10,918 nt of DNA from Actinomycetota bacterium (GTDB taxonomy: Bacteria > Actinomycetota > Geothermincolia > Fen-727 > Anoxymicrobiaceae): NCBI GenBank assembly GCA_018894655.1, contig JAHIPE010000053.1, forward strand, positions 1 through 10,918. Reading direction: 5' to 3'. The first letter of the stretch is position 1. The number at the start of each line of letters is the position of its first letter. A program made the translations under genes and the position numbers. Under the pieces are notes generated by a model. The model saw nothing but the letters and a program-made list of their open reading frames with translations, had not been told where the DNA came from and made no database searches. Shown one piece after another: positions 7,512 through 10,918 of the stretch.

Positions 7512-7760
7512 TGAAAGTGCAGAACTTCGTGGGCTTGACTTCCATCGAAGCTGGTTGTGCCCCTCGACACGCATTTGCATAGCGCAAGCATCGCACTGGG
7601 CCTTACCCGGAGGAAACAGGCGGATATGCGCACCGCGCTGGAGATAACCGAAGCGTTTCGGACGATAGCGCCCGAGGACCCGGTACGATATGACTTCGTG
7701 CTGACCCGACCCGGGATACGGGGGGACGCCTCGATGGACGAGTTGATCTGCGCGAATTGA
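7512..7760 (+). pseudogene. 3' remnant of a TIGR02757/DUF2400-family gene, frameshifted
   Basis: From 7542 to the stop at 7758-7760 the + strand reads PSKLVVPLDTHLHSASIALG, LTRRKQADMRTALEITEAFR and EDPVRYDFVLTRPGIRG. I recognise this as the C-terminal part of TIGR02757 (DUF2400) proteins, an uncharacterised family with a helix-hairpin-helix glycosylase-like look. Only about 72 residues remain of a protein that is normally above 200. An in-frame TGA sits at 7536-7538, just upstream, but the neighbouring frame reads FVGLTSIE immediately before it, which matches the residues expected in front of PSKL; this indicates a 1-nt frameshift as well as loss of the N-terminus. The conserved His of the LDTHLHRIA motif region is followed by a serine instead of arginine, consistent with drift. 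The remnant is not expected to be functional. Confidence 0.65.
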
Positions 7761-7798
7761 TATAGCGCAATGCCGGGCCGGGCGCGGTATGGTATCTA
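7757..7798 (+). promoter_or_regulatory. Possible promoter for the rubrerythrin operon
   Basis: A TTGATA at 7757-7762 could serve as a -35 box, and TATGGT (7788-7793) or TATCTA (7793-7798) as a -10 box, though spacings of 25 and 30 nt are too long for a sigma-70 pair. The better-spaced -35 for TATCTA would be the poor TGCCGG at 7771-7776. A promoter is expected here because an operon starts at 7837 after a long non-coding stretch, but the boxes are weak. No convincing PerR or Fur operator palindrome was found. Confidence 0.2.
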
Positions 7799-7836
7799 TT
7801 GAGTAGCGTGTTTGTCAAGACTCAAAAGGAGGGATT

Positions 7837-8412
7837 ATGGCTGAATTGAAGGGGTCCAAGACAGAGAAGAACCTGATGGCCGCTTTCGCCGGTGAGTCAC
7901 AGGCGCGGAACCGGTACACCTACTTCGCGAGCAAGGCGCGCAAGGAGGGTTTCGTCCAGATAGCAGACATCTTCACTGAGACCGCGAACCAGGAGAAGGA
8001 GCACGCCGAGCGCGAGTTCAAGTTCCTGGCGGGCGGGACGGCGGAGATCACGGCCGCGTTCCCGGCCGGCGTCATCGGCTCTACCGCTGAGAACCTGAAG
8101 GCTGCCGCCGGAGGCGAGAACTACGAGTGGACCGATATGTACCCCTCGTTCGCCGAGACTGCCCGCGAGGAAGGCTTCGATGAGATAGCCGGGGTTTTTA
8201 AGTCCATCGCGGTCGCCGAGAAGCAGCACGAGAAGCGCTACCTCGGGCTTCTTGCCAACATCGAGGCCGGTACCGTGTTCAAGAAAGAGGAGCCGGTGAC
8301 CTGGCGGTGCCGCAACTGCGGGTACGTACACGAGGGTACAGAGGCGCCGGAGGAATGCCCGGCGTGCGCGCACCCACAGGCGTACTTCGAGCTACTGGGC
8401 GAGAACTGGTAG
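7837..8412 (+). CDS. rbr: Rubrerythrin
   Basis: Non-haem diiron peroxidase that reduces hydrogen peroxide to water in the cytosol of anaerobes. The 191-residue protein is standard length. The four-helix diiron domain has Glu20 (AFAGESQARNRY), Glu53 and His56 (QEKEHAERE), Glu94/Glu97 (GGENYEWTDMYP) and Glu128/His131 (AVAEKQHEKRY). The C-terminal rubredoxin domain has Cys158/Cys161 (WRCRNCGYVHEG) and Cys174/Cys177 (ECPACAHPQAYFEL). All ligands are present. The ATG at 7837 has a strong AGGAGGG 3 nt upstream. It is the first gene of a run of oxygen-defence genes, and desulfoferrodoxin, whose peroxide product it would remove, follows after 39 nt. Confidence 0.96.
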   Translation: MAELKGSKTEKNLMAAFAGESQARNRYTYFASKARKEGFVQIADIFTETANQEKEHAEREFKFLAGGTAEITAAFPAGVIGSTAENLKAAAGGENYEWTDMYPSFAETAREEGFDEIAGVFKSIAVAEKQHEKRYLGLLANIEAGTVFKKEEPVTWRCRNCGYVHEGTEAPEECPACAHPQAYFELLGENW

Positions 8413-8451
8413 GGACGTGACTGCTGAAGGGCAACGAGAAGGAGGAGTGCG

Positions 8452-8832
8452 ATGGCCGAGAGATACGAGGTGTATAAGTGCGAGCTATGCGGGAATATCG
8501 TAACGGTTCTGCACGGGGGCAAAGGAGAGCTGGTGTGCTGCGGGCAGCCGATGGTCCTGAAGGGTGAGAACACCACCGACGCCGTGGTGGAGAAGCACGT
8601 GCCGGTTATCGAGAAAGCCGGCGCCGAGGTAAAGGTCAAAGTCGGGAACGTCGCCCACCCGATGACCGACGAGCATTACATAGAATGGATACAGGTCAGG
8701 GTCGGCGACGAGGGTTGCAGGCGCTTCCTCAAGCCCGGAGACGCACCGGAGGCGGAGTTCGAGGCCGGGGGTGAGGGGTTAACCGCCCGTGCCTACTGCA
8801 ACATCCACGGGCTCTGGAAAGGGGAAGGTTGA
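8452..8832 (+). CDS. dfx: Desulfoferrodoxin (2Fe superoxide reductase)
   Basis: Reduces superoxide to hydrogen peroxide without releasing oxygen; cytosolic, fed by rubredoxin. The 126-residue protein has both iron centres. The N-terminal desulforedoxin domain has Cys10, Cys13, Cys29 and Cys30 (YKCELCGN and LVCCGQPM). The neelaredoxin-type catalytic Fe(His)4Cys site has His49 (EKHVPV), His69 (NVAHPM), His75 (DEHYIEWI), Cys116 and His119 (YCNIHGLW), with the conserved Glu47-Lys48 pair. The ATG at 8452 follows AAGGAGGAG with good spacing. It lies 39 nt after rubrerythrin, and the next frame opens at its stop codon, so the genes are almost certainly co-transcribed. Confidence 0.96.
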   Translation: MAERYEVYKCELCGNIVTVLHGGKGELVCCGQPMVLKGENTTDAVVEKHVPVIEKAGAEVKVKVGNVAHPMTDEHYIEWIQVRVGDEGCRRFLKPGDAPEAEFEAGGEGLTARAYCNIHGLWKGEG

Positions 8833-8849
8833 GAGGTGGGATAGACGGC

Positions 8850-9146
8850 ATGTCGGCTCCCTTTGAGGCAGTAAAGGTAAGCGATCACGTCTACTGGGTG
8901 GGGGCGATCGACTGGGGCATCCGGGACTTCCACGGGTACACCACATCTCGCGGCTCTACCTACAACGCGTATCTCATCGTCGCTGACGACATTATCCTGG
9001 TGGGGGAGGTCCTGGACCGAATGGACATTGAGCAGGTGCAAGGTCCGCTGAGGATGAAGTACGTGCCCGACGATGAGTCCCTGGGGGCCTGCCGTGACCT
9101 GGGTGCCGCGGTGGCGAAGCGAATGAAGGAGGTTGCAAGTGAGTGA
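8850..9146 (+). pseudogene. Internally deleted FprA-type A flavoprotein (O2/NO reductase) remnant
   Basis: The first roughly 50 residues (VYWVGAIDWGIRDFHGY, STYNAYLIVADDIILV) match the N-terminus of FprA / rubredoxin:oxygen oxidoreductase proteins. The last roughly 45 (VLDRMDIEQVQGPLRMKYVP, DDESLGACRDLGAAVAKRM) match the extreme C-terminus of the same family. About 300 residues between them, including the metallo-beta-lactamase diiron site and the flavodoxin domain, are absent, yet the frame is kept. The join is near CTGGTGGGGGAGGTC (about 8994-9011). With a 98-residue product and no metal or FMN site it cannot be an O2 reductase. I chose ATG 8850 because GAGGTGG lies upstream; a TTG at 8829 overlapping the dfx stop is less likely. 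The ribosome-binding site of the next gene is inside its 3' end. A misassembly is a serious alternative to a real deletion. Confidence 0.8.
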
Positions 9147-9849
9147 CATCGATCCAAAGGCACTCTGGAGCATCAGCTACGGCATCTACGTAGTCACCTC
9201 TTTCCACGAGGGGAAAGCCAACGGCCAGATAGCCAATACGGTGATACAGGTGACCGCCGAGCCGCCTCGAATAGCGGTCGCTATCAACAAGGAGAACTAC
9301 ACCCACGGGCTCATCTCCGGCAGCGGCGTGTTCGCGGCGGCGGTGCTGGGGGAATCGACACCCCTCAACTTCATAGGGCACTTCGGGTTCAATACCGGCA
9401 GGGATATGGACAAGCTCTCCGGTGTCGCGGCAGGGGAGGGCGTCACCGGCTGTCCGGTCCTCACCGAGAACGCGGTCTCGGTCTTCGAGGCCAGGGTGTT
9501 CGACACGGTGGACGCGGGGACCCACACCGTCTTCGTCGCCGACGTGGTGAGCGGCAGGGTCCTGACCGACGGCAGGCCCATGACCTACGCCCAGTACCAC
9601 GCCAGGAAAGGTAAGGCCCCCAGGAAGGCACCGACCTACAGGCCTCCCGGGACCGAGAAGGAAGAGAAGCCGAAAGGGGAATCATCCATGAAGAAGTACG
9701 TTTGCAGTGTCTGCGGTTACGTGTACGACCCGGCTGACGACGACCCGAAAAGCGACATCAAGCCGGGTACCGCGTTCGAGGACCTGCCCGACGACTGGGT
9801 CTGCCCGGTGTGCGGGGCGGGCAAGGAAGACTTCGAGCCGGAGGAGTAG
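9139..9849 (+). CDS. hrb: Flavin reductase-rubredoxin fusion (high-molecular-weight rubredoxin, Hrb type)
   Basis: An NAD(P)H:rubredoxin-type electron donor; in Moorella the similar Hrb protein passes electrons to the FprA flavoprotein. The 236 residues comprise an FMN-binding flavin reductase domain (about 1-160: ALWSISYGIYVVTSFHEGKA, NGQIANTVIQVTAEPPRIAV, GHFGFNTGRDMDK), a charged proline-rich linker (about 160-183) and a complete rubredoxin (184-236). The rubredoxin has Cys189/Cys192 (YVCSVCGYVYDP) and Cys222/Cys225 (DDWVCPVCGAGKEDFEPEE). The start is GTG 9139, six nt after GGAGG; a TTG at 9133 lies inside the ribosome-binding region. It overlaps the FprA remnant by 8 nt, indicating translational coupling. 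Its natural partner is the gene that is broken just upstream. Confidence 0.93.
   Translation: MSDIDPKALWSISYGIYVVTSFHEGKANGQIANTVIQVTAEPPRIAVAINKENYTHGLISGSGVFAAAVLGESTPLNFIGHFGFNTGRDMDKLSGVAAGEGVTGCPVLTENAVSVFEARVFDTVDAGTHTVFVADVVSGRVLTDGRPMTYAQYHARKGKAPRKAPTYRPPGTEKEEKPKGESSMKKYVCSVCGYVYDPADDDPKSDIKPGTAFEDLPDDWVCPVCGAGKEDFEPEE
9673..9690 (+). promoter_or_regulatory. Possible internal start for free rubredoxin
   Basis: Inside the fusion gene, AAAGGGGA (about 9672-9679) lies 8 nt before an in-frame ATG at 9688, exactly where the rubredoxin domain begins (MKKYVCSVCGY). Internal initiation here would yield a free 53-residue rubredoxin in addition to the fusion. This is a sequence observation only; the linker codons could produce such a match by chance. 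Confidence 0.3.
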
Positions 9850-9857
9850 CCATAGAG

Positions 9858-10310
9858 TTGCACTCTACTGAGAGCGGTAACCGGAGGATCCGGGTGCTGT
9901 TTGTCTGCGTGAACAACTCCTGCCGTTCGCAGATGGCCGAGGGTTTTCTTAGGGTCCTTGCCCCCGAAAGGTTCGAGGTATCGAGCGCGGGCTCTATCCC
10001 CACCTCGGTCAACCCTTTCGCTTGCGAGGTGATGAAGGAAGTGGGCGTGGACATCTCCTCTCAGGGGAGTAACTCCATGGAGGAGTACACCGACCGCGAG
10101 TTCGATTACGTCATAACCGTGTGCGGGGGCGAGGGCGACAATGCCTGTCCCGCGTTCCCTGGGGAGGCGGGGAAGCGGCTCCACTGGGGGCTTGCAGACC
10201 CAGCTTCGGCCAGCGGGACCACCGAGGACATACTGCGCTTTTTCCGAACTGTTCGCGACAGTATCAAGGACAGAGTGGAACAGTTCATAGGCGCGAGGTC
10301 TGATATCTGA
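9858..10310 (+). CDS. arsC: Arsenate reductase (thioredoxin type) / low-molecular-weight tyrosine phosphatase family
   Basis: LMW protein-tyrosine-phosphatase fold. The phosphate loop CVNNSCRS (Cys17 to Arg23, CX5R) starts the domain. Two further cysteines, Cys89 and Cys97 (VITVCGGEGDNACPAFPG), match the redox relay of thioredoxin-coupled arsenate reductases, with one residue more between them than in the Staphylococcus enzyme. The catalytic aspartate is in WGLADPA (Asp114), and the tail ILRFFRTVRDSIKDRVEQF is typical of ArsC. TTG 9858 keeps the full first beta strand and has GGAGGAG 11 nt upstream; GTG 9894 has better-spaced GGAGG but trims the strand to MLFVCV. No arsR, arsB or acr3 is visible. 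Here it follows hrb by 8 nt in an oxygen-defence operon, so a thiol-redox or phosphatase role is possible instead of arsenate resistance. Confidence 0.85.
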   Translation: MHSTESGNRRIRVLFVCVNNSCRSQMAEGFLRVLAPERFEVSSAGSIPTSVNPFACEVMKEVGVDISSQGSNSMEEYTDREFDYVITVCGGEGDNACPAFPGEAGKRLHWGLADPASASGTTEDILRFFRTVRDSIKDRVEQFIGARSDI

Positions 10311-10332
10311 GACCGGAAGCGAGGTTAGACAG

Positions 10333-10638
10333 ATGGCGATCAGGAACGTGATACTGATAGACGAGGACAAGTGCGATGGCTGCGGCGAGTGCGTCCCCGC
10401 CTGCGAGGAGGGCGCCATCCAGATAGTCGATGGCAAGGCCAGCCTGGTAAGCGACGTTTACTGCGACGGTCTGGGCGTTGAACCCCTGGATAAACCCCTT
10501 GCGCGTCTTCATGATCCTGCTGTCCGGGTCGGTGATGTTGGCCTTGGCGTTTTTCTCCTTCTCGGCCTTTACCTTCTCAGGGCTCTTGGGCTTGCGCCGG
10601 AATTGAAGCACGGGCATTTCAGGAATGGAGGGATTTGA
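10333..10638 (+). pseudogene. 4Fe-4S ferredoxin, truncated and fused to antisense transposase sequence
   Basis: Residues 1-48 are a good ferredoxin start: VILIDEDKCDGCGECVPACE gives the first cluster motif CX2CX2CX3C (Cys14, 17, 20, 24), followed by GKASLVSDVYCDGLG, where the second cluster motif should continue as ACLxxCP. Only Cys44 of that second motif remains. From about Gly48 (codon 10474-10476) the reading frame runs into sequence that encodes a transposase fragment on the other strand. The resulting tail is foreign and by accident contains a hydrophobic run (about residues 68-89, GLGVFLLLGLYLLRALGLA). The protein may still bind one cluster, but it is best treated as a broken gene. ATG 10333 has GCGAGG about 8 nt upstream. 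It lies 22 nt after arsC and its TGA abuts the next ATG. Confidence 0.75.
10471..10617 (-). mobile_element. IS1182-like transposase fragment
   Basis: Read on the minus strand, 10617 down to 10471 encodes MPVLQFRRKPKSPEKVKAEK followed by NITDPDSRIMKTRKGFIQGF and NAQ. The TDPDSRIMK..GFxQGYNAQ signature is typical of the central region of IS1182-family DDE transposases. Only about 49 codons are present; no start, catalytic triad or terminal inverted repeats are visible. The fragment begins at the point where the ferredoxin gene loses homology. The shared CTGGGCG at 10471-10477 fits both the ferredoxin GLGA codons and the transposase NAQ codons on the other strand, so the junction may have formed at short homology. 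Confidence 0.75.
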
Positions 10639-10918
10639 ATGTCGGGAAAAACCAGCGAGAACCTTCACGCCGCCTACGAGGGCGAATCCAAGGCGGTTGT
10701 CCGGCTCAAGGTGTTCGCCGAGAAAGCTGAAGAGGAGGGTTACCCTGAAGTGGCAAGTTTGTTCAGGGCCATATCGGAATCGGAGGCGATCCACGCCCGG
10801 AATAACCTCAGGCTCCTGGACGTGGTCGGGGATACCGAGACCAATCTAAGAGAATCATTCGCCCGCGAGACAAGGGTGGCAGCGGTTGGATACGGGAGTT
10901 TCATACCGGTTGCCGAGA
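10639..10918 (+). CDS. Rubrerythrin-like ferritin-family diiron protein, 3'-truncated by window edge
   Basis: The 93 visible codons begin MSGKTSENLHAAYEGESKAV and align with the first half of rubrerythrin-type four-helix diiron proteins: Glu16 (YEGESKAV), Glu49 and His52 (SESEAIHARNNLRLL, the ExxH pair) and Glu77 (FARETRVAAVGYGSF). It differs clearly from the rubrerythrin at 7837: the YTYF helix residues are replaced by VRLKVF, and the second-half start ENYEWTDMYP is RETRVAAVGY. Whether a rubredoxin domain follows cannot be seen. The ATG at 10639 directly abuts the TGA of the preceding frame and has GGAGGG 6 nt upstream, so translation should be efficient despite the upstream rearrangement. 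A peroxidase or iron-handling role is inferred from family. Confidence 0.85.
   Translation, partial: MSGKTSENLHAAYEGESKAVVRLKVFAEKAEEEGYPEVASLFRAISESEAIHARNNLRLLDVVGDTETNLRESFARETRVAAVGYGSFIPVAE

Larger units (their letters stand above)
7373..7836. other. 464-nt gap without an intact gene
   Basis: Between rpoD and the rubrerythrin gene no complete coding region can be supported. The first 48 nt show nothing recognisable. Then come two copies of a 25-nt repeat (7421-7479), a short stretch with competing weak stems around 7482-7512, a decayed gene end (about 7512-7760), and the leader of the rubrerythrin gene with a strong AGGAGGG ribosome-binding site at 7827-7833. The two operons on either side are therefore probably separate transcription units, although I see no convincing rho-independent terminator after rpoD. 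Confidence 0.7.

Noticed and set aside
7482..7512. Rho-independent terminator for rpoD
   Set aside because: The possible stems (CAAGAA/TTCTTG and ACCTTT/AAAGGT) are short and mutually exclusive, and the T-run is within the loop region instead of after a stem.
7388..7582. Open frame of 64 codons after rpoD
   Set aside because: It is made mostly of the two repeat copies and ends inside the TIGR02757 remnant in the wrong frame; no ribosome-binding site or domain.
10625..10849. Open frame of 74 codons at the window end
   Set aside because: Out of frame with the rubrerythrin-like gene starting at 10639, which has the good ribosome-binding site and family motifs.
7837..10918. A new defence or secondary-metabolism system
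   Set aside because: Every intact gene belongs to a known anaerobic oxygen-stress family; the novelty lies in broken genes and repeats, not in a new gene set.

Overview
The window reads as one stretch of a GC-rich (roughly 60% by eye) bacterial chromosome from an obligate or near-obligate anaerobe. Every clearly real gene is on the + strand. Two blocks are visible: a housekeeping block (1..7372) with pyruvate phosphate dikinase, a flavodoxin-like protein, dGTPase, DnaG primase and the primary sigma factor RpoD; and an oxygen/superoxide-defence block (7837..10918) with rubrerythrin, desulfoferrodoxin, an FprA-type flavoprotein remnant, a flavin reductase-rubredoxin fusion, an ArsC-type thiol phosphatase/reductase, a ferredoxin remnant and a second rubrerythrin-like protein. 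The order dgt-dnaG-rpoD beside ppdK, the 'GRI' type DnaG N-terminus and the Moorella-like oxygen-defence genes suggest a Gram-positive-type lineage, such as a deep anaerobic Actinomycetota or a Desulfotomaculum/Moorella-like Bacillota. That placement is inference; no rRNA is present to settle it.

Layout: 1..2406 ppdK (5' end outside the window); 2448..3026 flavodoxin-fold protein; 3029..3135 a G/C-strand-biased palindromic repeat; 3184..4185 dgt; 4200..4266 a perfect 20-bp inverted repeat; 4300..6147 dnaG (TTG start); 6191..7372 rpoD. From 7373 to 7836 there is no intact gene. This stretch holds two copies of a 25-nt direct repeat, the decayed 3' end of a TIGR02757/DUF2400-family gene, and the leader of the rubrerythrin operon. 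From 7837 the oxygen-defence genes follow with short gaps or overlaps and mostly good Shine-Dalgarno sites, so they are probably one transcript.

How they fit together: desulfoferrodoxin reduces superoxide to peroxide, rubrerythrin reduces peroxide, FprA-type proteins reduce O2 or NO to water or N2O, and the flavin reductase-rubredoxin fusion (Hrb type) is the known electron donor to FprA. Here, however, the FprA gene appears to have lost about 300 internal codons in frame, leaving an N-terminal cap joined to the C-terminal tail. The ferredoxin gene is cut after its first cluster motif and continues into the antisense strand of an IS1182-like transposase fragment. Together with the TIGR02757 remnant, three genes in about 3.1 kb are broken. 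Either this locus is actively decaying by short-homology deletion and IS activity, or the contig has local assembly errors. That question is the main reason to look again at this window. I found no clearly new defence or biosynthetic system.
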